In this document: positions 35,539-45,598 of the stretch, one piece after another
Numbering within the stretch: position 1 is the stretch's first letter
Layout: every line of letters starts with the position of its first letter
Assembly: GCA_036346275.1 (NCBI GenBank)
Contig: CM070730.1
Coordinates: 40,222,918 to 40,286,917 of the forward strand
From: Otatea glauca
Lineage: Eukaryota; Streptophyta; Magnoliopsida; Poales; Poaceae
DNA: 64,000 bases
Reading direction: 5' to 3'
Position numbers and translations under genes: made by a program
Notes under the pieces: generated by a model
Told to the model about the DNA's origin: nothing
Seen by the model: only the letters and a program-made list of their open reading frames with translations
Databases searched by the model: none

Positions 35539-36325
35539 GATGTTGATGGTATTTATTTGCCTTGGCAAGGCTTGGGCAAGAAAGGCAGTATCAAGCTGAG
35601 GAGAGAAGGCCGGGGCAGTGGGGCATTGTGATGCTACCAAGTGGGACTGAGCAAAGAAAGGACCCACATGTCAGTGAAAAAGAGGAGGAAATGCTAAAAA
35701 CCGTTCTCTAAATAGATAATGTTTTTCATTTAATTGGGCTATCAAATCTTGTCTAAGTTTTTTAAAAAAAATTTGTGTGATCTGGAGAAAATTTTTACAC
35801 TTATGTAAAACTTCAGCTCATGAAATGACTCGTTTAATTTTACAAAATTCTGACAATGTGACTGTTACAATTTATCATTCTCTCTTCCTGATTTTTCTGA
35901 GGATAAAAATGGAGTCTATTTTATTTTCTAATTTTTATGTGTTATCCCATGAATATTTCAAGGTTTTCATAAAATTTTCATAAGGTGATTAGCTATATAA
36001 ATTTTTATTAAATTCTGACATTGATCTGGTCAGTTTTTTTGTTCTTCTATTTTTGATTTTTGAGGCACTTCAAATTAGCTTTTCTTTTTCTAAAAATTTT
36101 CAGCTTACTTCCCAAGGCACTGAGGATGACGACTTATAAAATTTTGAATTATTATCTCTTTCTTATATGTTTATTTAATTATGAAATATGTATTATTTTT
36201 AGTCATTTGTCACAATTCTTGATTTCTTTTTAGCAATAATTTGTTCACATTGCTTTGAAAATTTTTGGGGATGCCCCGGAGATGATTTTGGGTTTACATA
36301 AATTTTTCCAAAAATTTTTTTCTTG
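35539..36325. other. AT-rich stretch, unresolved
   Basis: Nearly 800 bp lie between the copia B LTR and the abrupt start of Tat copy 1. Apart from a GC-richer 35560-35690 segment it is AT-rich, with several CTTTTT...AG and GTATG-like signals but no open frame with a domain. It does not match the Tat copy 2 sequence upstream of the shared gag segment, so Tat copy 1 is truncated at about 36326. Confidence 0.4.
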
Positions 36326-37142
36326 GTGGACTCTTGGAGCACGATCTTTGCGATCAATTTATCACGAACTTTCAGTGGACCTATGAGAGGCCTCGCACCC
36401 CATGGGACCAATATAAGCTCCACCAGAAGAAAGACGAGACGCTTAGAGATTTCATCCGGCGTTTCATGCAGAAGAAGAACACCATCAGGGATGTATCTGA
36501 TGCAGTGGTAGTGGCAGCCTTTCAAGAAGGGGTAAGTGATCCTGATCTAATCAAGAAAATGTTCAGGAAACCGCCGGCCTCCGTAAAGGAGATGTTTGCA
36601 TTGGCCGACCGCTATGCCACGGCCTCAGATGCCCTGGCTGAGTGCCAAGAAGATCGCCCGCAATAGAAGAGCAGAGGCGACAAGGCCGAGTCCTCCAAGC
36701 CCAAAGACAAAAAACGGAAGGGCGAGGAGCTAGTTGCGGTAGCAGAACACAGCCGGCCCCGAGCCACGCGGAGGGAGGAACCCGATTACAATTCTATCAT
36801 GGATGCGATCTGTCCTTTCCATCCTAAGGGAAAGCACGTCGCCAAAGACTGCTTCACCCTGAGGCGTTTTGCGCAAGAAAACAACAAGCAACCGGCTCCA
36901 GCAAAGGATGAGGCTGCCAAGAAGAAAGACCCTCCCGGTGAGGACGATTACCAAGAGCTCGAGCATGAGCTGAACTACATGTAGAGGGCTCCATCGGATA
37001 CGAGTCCAAGCGGAAGCAAAAGCTTACCGCTCCGGAGATCAATGCGGTGGAACCGGCAACCCCCGAGTATCTGAAGTGGTCTGAAGTCCCGATCATCTTT
37101 GATCGCTCGGATCACCCCAACCGAGTTCTACATCCGGGTAAG
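36326..37142 (+). pseudogene. Gag of Tat copy 1
   Basis: The Retrotrans_gag domain lies in 36334-36666: LCDQFITNFQWTYERP, LRDFIRRFMQKKNTI and KEMFALADRYATASDA. A TAG at 36664-36666 replaces the CAG present in copy 2. The frame continues to a CX2HX4HX4C knuckle (CPFHPKGKHVAKDC, about 36811-36852), a form typical of Tat-lineage Gag. At 36982-36990 a stop and a 1-bp loss shift the frame; copy 2 is open there. The 3' end is interrupted by the solo LTR after the duplicated GTAAG (37138-37142). Capsid formation and RNA packaging are the family role; this copy is broken. Confidence 0.85.
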
Positions 37143-40100
37143 TGTAAGGACCCGAATCCACTGATTCGAACCCACTGTGTTTACCGCACTAGTCCCAGGA
37201 TCAACGCTAGTGCACACAGCTCAACATCGGTACATATCACATCATACTCAACGATAATAGAATAATAGTTCATTTATTTATATAGCTAAATGTATGATCT
37301 TATGACCGACTTACATTATTAAGCCACGCAGGTCAAGACTGGAAATATAAGCTAATAATTAAGCAGCGGAAAGTAGAAAACATAGATAGCTCATCAGTTC
37401 ACCACAGGCAACCGATAAGGCTCGGACCCTAATGACTCGTGTCTTCCTGGACTTCTTCTTCCAACACAGGTGTAGATTCTTCAACTGTTGATTATTGTTG
37501 TTTGTCAAGGGTGAGTACTTAAGCACTCAACAAGTTGTGCACAGAATGCAATTCTATATATCTATATGCAAGGCTTATTCCAATGGATAGGCTATCATGG
37601 CTATTTTGCAATAAGCAGCATTTATGAACAAATATACTATTTAGATTGTAAAGACTTGTAAAACAAATAGCAATAATAAATAGATTCAGTATTTTTCAAG
37701 TAAACCAAGTTTCCAATCCTAAGTAAAATTCCATCTTCCACATGGCATTCCGCCATCCCAACCAAATTGTCCATTTAATAAAGCTAACCCTTAACTGTAA
37801 TTCCCGAGCATTGCTCAATACCGCGAGCACGGCTATCCGAATAGTTTCACACTCTGCAGAGGTTATGCACTTTACCCATGTAATACAACCAAACACCACA
37901 AAGGCGAGTGATTATAACAAAGCCTTTATAATGCGTTGGCTTAACCCGATACTACCCGCTAAGGTTTCAACACTGGTGGGACTGGTTACCACATCCAGGG
38001 CCCCCCTCCTGCGCCATGTGATTTACTCCATAACTCGGGAACTCACACCGACCACGATAGTACCAAAATTAAGATATTGCAAATTACTCAGCTAGGCTGG
38101 CCCATACCAGACATGTGGTTGCATGATTGACTCAGGTCAAAGGCTTGCAAGGTTAAGTCCTTAGAGTGATCAAGGCAAGACATCCACATACCCTCTGCCC
38201 ATCGGGCCCACCTTGGCATCCTCGCCCCTTGTCACTTGCCCCAATCTAAATGATTATCACCCAGTTGATTACCAAGCACCACGTGCCATCAACAATTCAA
38301 CATCGTTGCGTGACATGACTCGCCACGACAACTCAATCTCATCGTGTGATCCCACATGACACACAAGTTCATAACATTGTTCCATATTCTATTAATCAAG
38401 ATTAATTATCAATGATTCCAACACATGTGATGACGTGGCATGGCTAAGCAACTAATACGATCTAACAATACCATGTTCATTATATTTACTAACCAACTAT
38501 ATTGAACCAATCTAGGGTGACAATGGATCATGGCATACAATGACAAGGTAGGGTATAAATCAATCTGGTATATTAGCTAAACCCAATCTAATTTGAACCA
38601 ATTGTATACTTGAAATATATGCAATAGGGTAAAACAAATATAGCAATTTTATAAACATGGGTTCAACATGATCAAAGCACAACTTGCCTTGGAATAGGTC
38701 CTGATCTGGTTCTGCAACTTGCTCTTGAGTTGTTGAATCTTCCTCCGAACCGTCGCACAATTCAACGTCTACGCGTACCGAAGAAGAAAAGTAAATAAAT
38801 ACCAAAACAGAGAGCAAATGAACTCCAAAAATCAAATCAAATTCACCATTAAATAGATCTCAATTTTAATTTTTTTTAGAAATTTGAATCACTCAAATCC
38901 GAGTTAAGATGCAAAATTTATAGCCTTTTGAAGTTTGAAATAAATACTGAAATTGCAAAAATCAGAAAATCAGAATTAACAGATTTATTTTTAAATTGAA
39001 AATAGATTATTGCGCAAGCGTGACGTCATGCTGGCGTCAGCCCTGATGCTAGCCAATCATAGACCGACGCGTGTCTCGGGCGTATGGACTGAGTCCACAG
39101 CGTGGCTCTGGACCACGGTGAACCCGGTCCATGACGCTTGGGCTCTTGCACCCGACACGCGGCTGCCTGCGATTGGCTGCAGTGACGGTGCCATCCGATG
39201 CGCACAGATCTGATCGAACGGCCACCGATCACTCATGACGCGGCAGCACGTCAACCGCTGGATTTAGATCTAACGGCCTAGAGCTTCTTGATCTAGCGAT
39301 GGAGACGCGACGGCGAGCTCTCACCGGACTCGAAGACTAAGACCAGGGCAGCGGCGCTCCGGCGAGTTTCTGGCAACGAGATGGTGGGGATCCGACACGG
39401 CGCGGTCTGGCGATCTCGGTGATGGCACTGGTGACGGCGAAGGCTCAACGGCGGCGATGAACCCGAGCGAAAACCCCCACGGTCCGAACCACCACTCCGG
39501 CGAGCTCCCGAGCACGCTCCTCGACCGATCTTGCGAAACTTTACCGATCAAAAGCTGCGGCGCACAAGGATGAACCTCGGGTACTTGCCCCCCCTATTTA
39601 TAGCCTCGGTACGTGTGCTCAAAAGGAACCCTAGGTCCGTACGACGGCGGAGAACGACTCCGACACGGCGACGGCCCGCTTCCGAGTCCTGCGCGAAGAC
39701 GATTCACCCCAGCCGTTCGATCGCAATCTACCGGCCATGATTTTACGGCTGAGATCTGCATCTAACCGCCCGCGATATTTTTCCAACGGCGGCGATTACA
39801 TGAGGCCCGAACCGGTACGCTCTGATCTCACCCGTGCGATCTCGATCCAACGGCGGGGAAGCAATTTCCTAAGCGGTGAACGGGCACATGGCGCAAGGCA
39901 TTGGGCGCATGAAAATGGGCTCGGCCGTCTTTTCGGTGATTTTAAAAGAGTTTCGATTTAAAATAATTACAGAAAATACTTTGATTTATTTTAGGCAAAT
40001 AATTTATCAGGAAAAATCCCAGAAAAATCTCAAAAATACTTTGAGACATTCTGGACTCAAATAAAATATTTTTGGCAAAACTTTATTTTAACTTTGCATA

Positions 40101-40247
40101 AATTTAAATAGATTTGAACAAAAGGTCAATATTCATAATTTAAAATTAATTCAAATAAATCCAGAAAAATCCAAATAAATTCCAGAAAATCATAAATGCA
40201 CATTTAAGCAATAAAATAATATTTAAGCAAATTTTTGGGATGTTACA
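37143..40247 (-). mobile_element. Solo LTR E, gypsy type, GTAAG duplication
   Basis: This is a 3105-bp LTR in - orientation: on + it begins TGTAAGGACCCGAATCC and ends TTTTTGGGATGTTACA. GTAAG flanks it (37138-37142 and 40248-40252). The homologous, uninterrupted site in Tat copy 2 is at 62251-62260, which proves the insertion. A TATA box for the - strand (CTATAAATAG) is at 39594-39603, with a GC-rich block 39000-39930 behind it. The frames in that block are compositional. It is the same family as solo LTR 1. Confidence 0.95.
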
Positions 40248-40252
40248 GTAAG

Positions 40253-41236
40253 TAACCTCTAGTGCTCGACCCTGTTATTCGCAATGTAAAGCTCAAGAAA
40301 GTCTTGATCGATGGAGGGAGTGGACTCAATGTCTTGTTCGCCAAAACCTTCGATGACATGAATGTCCCCCGCTCCGAGCTAAGGCCGAGCTCACAGCCGT
40401 TCCACGGGGTGATTCCTGGGGCATCTTCATTTCCTCTCGGGCAGATTGCTTTGCACGTCACCTTCGGTACCAAAGACAACTATCGGACCGAGTATGTAAA
40501 TTTCGAGGTAGCGGATTTTGAGACTGCGTATCACGCTATCTGGGGAAGACCTGGTCTGGCTTGATTCATGGCCGTTCCGCACTACACCTATTTGATGATG
40601 AAGATGCCGGGACCCAAAAGCGTCGTCACGGTTCACAGCGACATCAAGCAATCTCTGGAATGCGACCGAGAGAATTTTGAACTTGCTGAGCTGCAGGAGT
40701 CAACCACCGAGGGGAAGAATATCCGGGCAGAGGCTGCCACGTTGCAAGAAGAAGGAGACATCCCATCTAAGAAGCAGGCCACGTCAAGGATAAAATCCGG
40801 CGAAGGAACCAAGAGAATTAATCTCGACTCATCCGACCCATCCAAAACGACGCTAATCGGGATAGGGCTCGAGGATAAATAGGAAGACGTGCTCGTCACC
40901 TTCCTCCAGGCTAACAAATACATCTTTGCCTGGAAACCATCCGACATGCCGGGTGTCCCTAGGGAGGTGATCGAGCATTCATTACATGTCGATGAAAAGG
41001 CAAAGCCAATCAAGCAAAGACTCCGGCGGTTCGCTCCAGATCGTCGGAACGCTATCAAGTAGGAGATCACCAAGCTATTAGCTGCAGGTTTCATCAAAGA
41101 AGTGTATCATCCCGATTTGTTGGCAAACCCTATACTAGTTCAAAAGAAGAATAAAACTTGGCGCATGTTCGTTGATTATACTGATCTCAACAAGGCATGT
41201 CCGAAGGATCCCTTCGGGCTACCTCGAATTGATTAG
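40253..41236 (+). pseudogene. Protease and RT N-terminus, Tat copy 1
   Basis: KKVLIDGGSGLNVLFAKTFDDM (about 40291-40356) holds the retropepsin-like active site with the D-G-G-S form seen in Tat elements. VADFETAYHAIWGRPGLA follows. A stop at 40561 and another at 40880 lie in the linker (the second is shared with copy 2, so it is old or inherited). The RT lead-in, MPGVPREVIEHSLHVD and LLAAGFIKEVYHPDLLANPILV, runs to 41236 with TAG stops at 41060 and 41234; copy 2 has CAA and CAG there. The chain Gag-PR-RT is therefore broken at many points. Confidence 0.82.
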
Positions 41237-41950
41237 GTGGTTGACTCGACCGCCGGGTGCGAGATCCTGAGTTTCCTCGATGCATACTCAGGGTATCACC
41301 AGATTCGCCTAAAGGCGGAAGATCATATCAAGACATCGTTCATCACGCCCTTTGGGGCCTTTTGCTATACCACGATGGCGTTCGGGTTGAAAAATGCTGG
41401 CGCAACGTATCAACGTGCAATACAGTGGTGTTTTCACGCCCAACTCGGACGCAATGTGGAGGCATACGTGGACGATGTCATGGTAAAGACTCGGGAAAAG
41501 AAGGACCTTATGGCCAACCTAACCGAGACGTTCGAAATCCTAAGGACTTTCAGCATGAAGCTTAATCCCGAGAAGTGTGTTTTCAGAGTATCATCGGGAA
41601 AACTGCTCGGGTTTATCGTATCCCAACGAGGCATCGAGGCTAACCCAGAAAAGATCAGGGCCATATCAAACATGGAACCGCCGACTTGCCAAAAGGACGT
41701 CCAGAAGCTTACAGGATGCATGGCCGCACTCAGCAGGTTTATTTCCCGACTGGGTATGCGAGGTATGCCATTCTTTAAACTCCTCAAGATGCAAGACAAG
41801 TTCCAATGGACGCCTGAGGCACAGCAAGCGTTTGAAGATTTGAAGACCATCTTAACGACACCCCCGGTCTTGGTTTCACCGATGCCAGAAGAACCTCTGT
41901 TACTTTATATCGCAAAGAACGACTCACGAGTCGGTACGCAATCATCGTAG
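41237..41950 (+). CDS. RT core of Tat copy 1 (open fragment)
   Basis: This is an open 237-residue stretch of RT. FLDAYSGYHQIRLKAEDHIKTSF gives the first catalytic Asp, AFGLKNAGATYQRA the SFGL box, and YVDDVMVK (41465-41476) the catalytic pair. The thumb and connection follow (LLGFIVSQRGIEANPEKIRAI; LTGCMAALSRFISR). The connection to RNase H is reached (FEDLKTILTTPPVL) before a frameshift near 41935. The start is only the codon after an upstream stop; the real polyprotein reads through from gag. It shares more than 80 percent of residues by eye with copy 2 (60800-61558). Confidence 0.87.
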   Translation: MVDSTAGCEILSFLDAYSGYHQIRLKAEDHIKTSFITPFGAFCYTTMAFGLKNAGATYQRAIQWCFHAQLGRNVEAYVDDVMVKTREKKDLMANLTETFEILRTFSMKLNPEKCVFRVSSGKLLGFIVSQRGIEANPEKIRAISNMEPPTCQKDVQKLTGCMAALSRFISRLGMRGMPFFKLLKMQDKFQWTPEAQQAFEDLKTILTTPPVLVSPMPEEPLLLYIAKNDSRVGTQSS

Positions 41951-41970
41951 AAAGGGAGGAGCCGGGGCAT

Positions 41971-42318
41971 GTGCAGAAGATCCAACATTCGGTCTATTTC
42001 ATCAGCGAAGTCCTGAGTGAGTCTAAGGTGCGGTATCCACAAGTGCAAAAATTATTATACGCTGTACTTCTTACATCTCGCAAACTCAAGCACTACTTCC
42101 AAGAGCATACTGTTTCGGTGGTCACCTCCTTCCCAATAGGAGATATACTTCACAATCAGGAGGCCACTGGGAGAATTGCAAAGTGGGCAGTCGAGCTTGG
42201 AGCTTTTGACATCTTATTCAAGCCTCGCACAGCCATCAAGTCTCAAGCGCTCGCCGACTTCACTGCCGAGTGGACAGAACTTCAAAATCCGGCGGTTGTC
42301 AAGGAACTCGAGTATTGA
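41971..42318 (+). CDS. First RNase H (gypsy type), Tat copy 1, degenerate
   Basis: It carries VYFISEVLSESKVRYPQVQKLLYAV, the usual second part of the gypsy RNase H, and ADFTAEWTEL at its end. The first catalytic Asp region before 41950 is in another frame and has no D-A-S motif (YIAKND). In Tat elements this domain is commonly decayed because a second RNase H follows, and this copy fits that. It is entirely deleted from copy 2. Confidence 0.72.
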   Translation: MQKIQHSVYFISEVLSESKVRYPQVQKLLYAVLLTSRKLKHYFQEHTVSVVTSFPIGDILHNQEATGRIAKWAVELGAFDILFKPRTAIKSQALADFTAEWTELQNPAVVKELEY

Positions 42319-42321
42319 ACG

Positions 42322-43131
42322 ATGTACTTCGATGGTTCCCTCATGCTCAGCGGCGCGGGGGCTGGTATAGTGCTCATATCACTAAGTGGAGAACGGTTAA
42401 AGTACGTTCTGCAAATACTTTTTCCCGTGTCAAACAACGCCGTCGAGTACGAGGCACTCATCCATGGGCTCCGTATTGCCATATTGCTCGGTATCCGACG
42501 TTTGACAGTTCGAGGAGATTCAATGCTCGTGGTCAATCAGGTGCAAAAAGAATGGTTCTGCATCGAAGACAACATGGCTGCCTACTGCCAGGAGGTACGC
42601 AAGCTAGAAGGCAACTTCGACGGCTTGGAACTTGTTCGTGTGGTCCGTCGGGACAACGAGGCAGCCGACGAGCTAGCAAAGATGGGATCTGGACGGACCA
42701 CAGCGCCCGTGGGAGTATTTGTCGAAGAAATTCATAAGCCCACAATAAGCACACGGCCAAAGTCGGACGTCCCAGTGGAGAAGAACGTAGAGGCAGAAGT
42801 CCTAATCATTACCCCTGATTGGACCGCTCCGTATCTGGATTATCTGACGAAAGACGAGCTACCCAAAGACCACATGCAGGCCGAGCGAATAATCCGCCGA
42901 AGCATGAGCTATGTGGTAATCAGGGGAGAACTCTATTGCAAGAGCTCCTCTGGTGTGCTACGACAGTGCATATCAGAACAAGAAGGAAGAGATCTTCTCA
43001 AGGAAATTCACTCAGGAATTTTTCGGAATCACGCGGCGTCAACAAACCTAGTCGGTAAGGCTTATTGTCAGGGATTTTTCTGGCTGACGGCTGTAACTGA
43101 TGCAGAGGACATCGTCCGGACATGCGAATGA
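42322..43131 (+). CDS. Second RNase H (aRH type) and integrase N-terminus, Tat copy 1
   Basis: Residues 1-135 form a plant/archaeal-type RNase H: MYFDGSLMLSGAGAGIVL (Asp 1), NNAVEYEALIHGL (Glu), LTVRGDSMLVVNQV (Asp 2), RRDNEAADELAKM (Asp 3), so all four acidic positions are visible. This extra domain is the hallmark of the Tat lineage. It is followed by the integrase zinc module (CISEQEGRDLLKEIHSGIFRNHA), which ends at a TGA (43129-43131) where copy 2 has Gly (CEGCQ), splitting the C-x-x-C pair. The first ATG here directly follows a stop; the natural protein is a polyprotein. Confidence 0.85.
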   Translation: MYFDGSLMLSGAGAGIVLISLSGERLKYVLQILFPVSNNAVEYEALIHGLRIAILLGIRRLTVRGDSMLVVNQVQKEWFCIEDNMAAYCQEVRKLEGNFDGLELVRVVRRDNEAADELAKMGSGRTTAPVGVFVEEIHKPTISTRPKSDVPVEKNVEAEVLIITPDWTAPYLDYLTKDELPKDHMQAERIIRRSMSYVVIRGELYCKSSSGVLRQCISEQEGRDLLKEIHSGIFRNHAASTNLVGKAYCQGFFWLTAVTDAEDIVRTCE

Positions 43132-44049
43132 TGTCAATTCTTTGCGCGGCAGATGAACAAATCAGTGCAGAAACTATAGACCATCCCAATCACTTGGCCA
43201 TTTGCGGTCTGGGGGCTTGACATGGTGGGACCTTTGAAGAAGGCTCAAGGTGGTTATACTCATCTCTTCGTGGCCGTCGATAAATTGACCAAATTGATTG
43301 AGGCCAAACCATTCGCCACAATCATAGCCGCAAAAGCCAAAGAATTCTTCCATGAAATCGTGGTTAGGTTCGGCGTACCGAACTGGATCATCACGGATAA
43401 TGGCACCCAATTCAGAGGTGGCATATTTCAAGACTGGTGCAGTGAACTCGGCATAAAAATCTGATTCGCATCAGTAGCACACCCCCGAAGTAATGGGCAG
43501 GTCGAGCGAGCCAATGGCATGGTGTTACAAGGCCTAAAGGCAAGGATTTTCGATCGTCTCAAACCATATGCCACTCGGTGGGTCAAAGAATTGCCTTCGG
43601 TACTCTGGGGGCTGCGAACCACCCCCAGCAGAGCAACCGGGCAGTCACCTTTCTTCCTGGTGTATGGCTCAGAGGCGGTCCTCCCCACCGAGTTAGAATT
43701 CGGATCCCCACCGGTTCGGAGCTATGAAGAAGTCGCTTCGAAAGAAAGCCGGCTAGAAGACCTCAACCTACTGGAGGAAGCCAGGGACGTCGCAACAATT
43801 CAGTCGGCAAGATACCTTCAGGACTTACGTCGCTATCACGGTCGCAATGTAAGGAGCCACACATTCTGTAAAGGAGATCTGGTCCTTAGAAAGAATCAGG
43901 AATGCAAGCATAAGCTCTCCCCAAGCTGGGAAGGCCCTTACATCATCGATGAGGTGATACGTCCCGGGGCCAATAAGCTCAAGCGTGAAGATGGCACAAT
44001 TGTCAACAACACCAAGAGCATAGAGCAGCTACGTCGTTTTTTCACTTAA
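43132..44049 (+). pseudogene. Integrase core and C-terminus, Tat copy 1
   Basis: The catalytic triad is intact: Asp in GLDMVG (43219), Asp in TDNGTQ (43396) and Glu in QVERAN (43504), with 58 and 35 residues between, matching D,D(35)E. Stops occur at 43177-43179 and 43462-43464 (TGA; copy 2 has Cys). The last open part, 43519-44049, has the WGLRTTPSRATGQSPF block and a C-terminal GPYIIDEVIRPGANKLK, like the GPY/F module. It would insert element cDNA, but the stops make it inactive. Confidence 0.85.
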
Positions 44050-44245
44050 ACTTCGTAATTCAATTGTTTCTTTATGAATAAATGTTTGCTCTTAAAGTTG
44101 TTCTTGTATAATCTTGTCGAAATTTATGCGTCTGAGTGCTTTGCTCCTACGAATTTTTAAGACTCTGAGACATGAGTCATGAACCATGTCCCAGAGCCTG
44201 GGGGCTGGACTAGTCGGACATGATATGTCAAAACCACTCGGATGG
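44050..44245 (+). other. 3' flank of pol, Tat copy 1, with copy 2 insertion point
   Basis: It aligns with the reverse of 58822-59016 in copy 2, including the purine-rich GAGCCTGGGGGCTGG. The alignment ends exactly at GATGG (44241-44245), after which the LTR of copy 2 begins. In copy 2 the same sequence continues GATGGACTCATC, so GATGG is the likely target duplication. Confidence 0.8.
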
Positions 44246-44773
44246 TGTTGACTTTTGTAGTCGGTAATAAATTTATGGGGTAGGCGCTAGATCTCAAACT
44301 CGAAGGTCACACAAGACAAAGGTTTAGACAGGTTGAGGCCCTCGACGTAGGAGGTAATACCCTAGTCCTGTGTGTTGGGATTATGTGGATCTCTTGGATC
44401 TAAGATTGCTCGTGAGCTCTATGATGCGATATGCAATGCGCTCCCTCTCCCTGTTGTTGCCCGCCCTCTCCCTTATATAATGGGGGTGGGGCAGTTTACA
44501 GAGTCCCGATCAGTTAAGATATTCTGATCGGTTATATGATTCTAATCAGTTACAGGATAGAGTTTACATCTTTATCTACCCTATTAACAATTTGGATTAG
44601 AACCATATCTTTTATATCTAAATACATATTCAACTGTCTATAGGATGTACCCCCTTCCGTACAGCAACACAGCTTGGCGGGGAGCTTTCCTTCTGGGCCT
44701 TCCGTTCGGCCCCGTGTCTCCTTTAAGAGATTCTGGGCCGGCTATGAAGACACCTGATTTCATATATTTCACA
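44246..44773 (-). repeat. 3' LTR of Tat copy 2
   Basis: This is a 528-bp LTR; on the - strand it begins TGTGAAATATATG and ends AAAAGTCAACA. The polypurine tract ACTCGGGGGCTAC abuts its start (44774-44786 on +). A TATA box for the - strand, TTATATAAGG, is at 44471-44480. It sits directly against Tat copy 1 at GATGG. The 5' LTR must lie right of the window. Confidence 0.83.
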
Positions 44774-44786
44774 GTAGCCCCCGAGT
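44774..44786 (-). promoter_or_regulatory. Polypurine tract of Tat copy 2
   Basis: On the - strand CTCGGGGGCTAC lies directly before the LTR start TGTGAAATA. It is the plus-strand primer for the element, about 14 kb from the end of pol because of the long 3' region and nested copia insertion. Confidence 0.75.
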
Positions 44787-45218
44787 GATTCATGATCCGG
44801 TTGCTATATCTTTATCTGTGATTCAACTTGGTTCCGCGCTTTCAGCTACTAGCATAAACTTCTGACTGGTTTCTTCATTTGATTTGAAAGCTTATTCTTG
44901 CAGCAAGGGGATTATGAAGGACTCGAATATAACCTTTGATTTCTTGTTCCGACTGATTACAATCTTCCGTCTGACAAGTTTATTACGGGTAGCTTCGTGG
45001 CTATGACCCATATCTCATATGAGGATTAGATACTTCTTCCCGCTCAAAGGGAAACCTTAATATCCTTTCTCTTCGTGGACCAATACCGAACAGTCTTCGA
45101 GGTTGTTTTGGCTTTCTGCGTCAACCCAATTTTCGAAGACTTCTTTGGCTTCTGAAATTATATTAACTCCAAATCTCCTCGGCTTCTGATGCATTTACTT
45201 CATCCTTACCATACTGGC
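44787..45218. other. 3' internal region of Tat copy 2, before accessory promoter
   Basis: About 430 bp without a supported gene. It lies between the polypurine tract and the TATA box at 45219, and probably contains upstream promoter sequence for the antisense transcript. No repeat or domain was recognised. Confidence 0.45.
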
Positions 45219-45226
45219 TATAAAAG
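45219..45226 (+). promoter_or_regulatory. TATA box upstream of antisense ORF in Tat copy 2
   Basis: TATAAAAG on the + strand, opposite to the element, lies 95 bp before the ATG at 45314. An antisense promoter in the long 3' region is known for the Grande branch of Tat elements. Activity here is inferred. Confidence 0.6.
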
Positions 45227-45313
45227 GCGAACCAGAGCTTTCAGAATTTATCCTCTCACGCTTTTGTTCTCCATTTTCTTACTCCAAACTTCATCTTCTT
45301 TACGAGGGATTTA

Positions 45314-45505
45314 ATGGCCAACCAGAATCCTACGCTTGCTGAATTATGGGCGCTCTTCGAGATCGCATTGGCTGAATTGGTGGAGGATACCGCCGCCCTC
45401 GACCGTATCGCCGTCGACGTCTTCCTCGAGATCTTCCCTGCCCTTCATGAGGTCAAGGAGGTTCTCGTGGAATCGCTCGGACGTGTTCGCCGCGGAGAGG
45501 TGTAA
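45314..45505 (+). CDS. Small antisense ORF in Tat copy 2 3' region, 63 aa
   Basis: The protein is acidic and helical in character (ELWALFEIALAELVEDTAALDRI, then a repeat-like ALHEVKEVLVESLGRVRRGEV). It has a good TATA box 95 bp upstream and an AATAAA signal about 60 bp downstream (45562), so it looks like a small complete transcription unit. It runs opposite to the element's gag-pol. It may be the first exon of, or a separate gene from, the accessory gene at 57225-58751; the copia insertion and a deletion lie between them. I do not recognise the protein family. The ATG is the first after the TATA. Confidence 0.55.
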   Translation: MANQNPTLAELWALFEIALAELVEDTAALDRIAVDVFLEIFPALHEVKEVLVESLGRVRRGEV

Positions 45506-45598
45506 AATATCTGTAAATATAATATTTTCCCAGGCATAATGCCTGGGGAATTTATATATAATAAAGAAGTACCTTTTCCAAGCATTTTTCCATGATTA

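Larger units (their letters stand above)
36326..44245 (+). mobile_element. Tat-like gypsy element, copy 1 (truncated, nested)
   Basis: The domain order is Gag, zinc knuckle, protease, RT, RNase H, second RNase H, integrase, which is the Tat lineage arrangement. It aligns throughout with copy 2 on the - strand (59017-63064). The 5' LTR, leader and gag N-terminus are missing. A solo LTR (37143-40247) is inserted in it, and copy 2 is inserted at 44245, so the 3' LTR lies to the right of this window if it exists. Confidence 0.88.

Noticed and set aside
35539..36325. Possible 5' LTR or leader of Tat copy 1
   Set aside because: It does not resemble the Tat LTR at 44246-44773 or the region upstream of the gag core in copy 2; alignment begins only at 36326.
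39010..39961. Clustered frames of 65-76 codons
   Set aside because: GC-rich block of solo LTR E; frames overlap on both strands with no domain or conservation.
41257..43688. Antisense and shifted frames over Tat copy 1 pol (for example 41434-41850, 42270-42737)
   Set aside because: They are shadows of the real pol frame and carry no recognisable motif.
44191..44213. Purine tract GAGCCTGGGGGCTGG taken as the 3' polypurine tract of Tat copy 1
   Set aside because: No LTR follows it in either copy; in copy 2 the accessory gene follows instead, and the true tract is next to the LTR at 44774.
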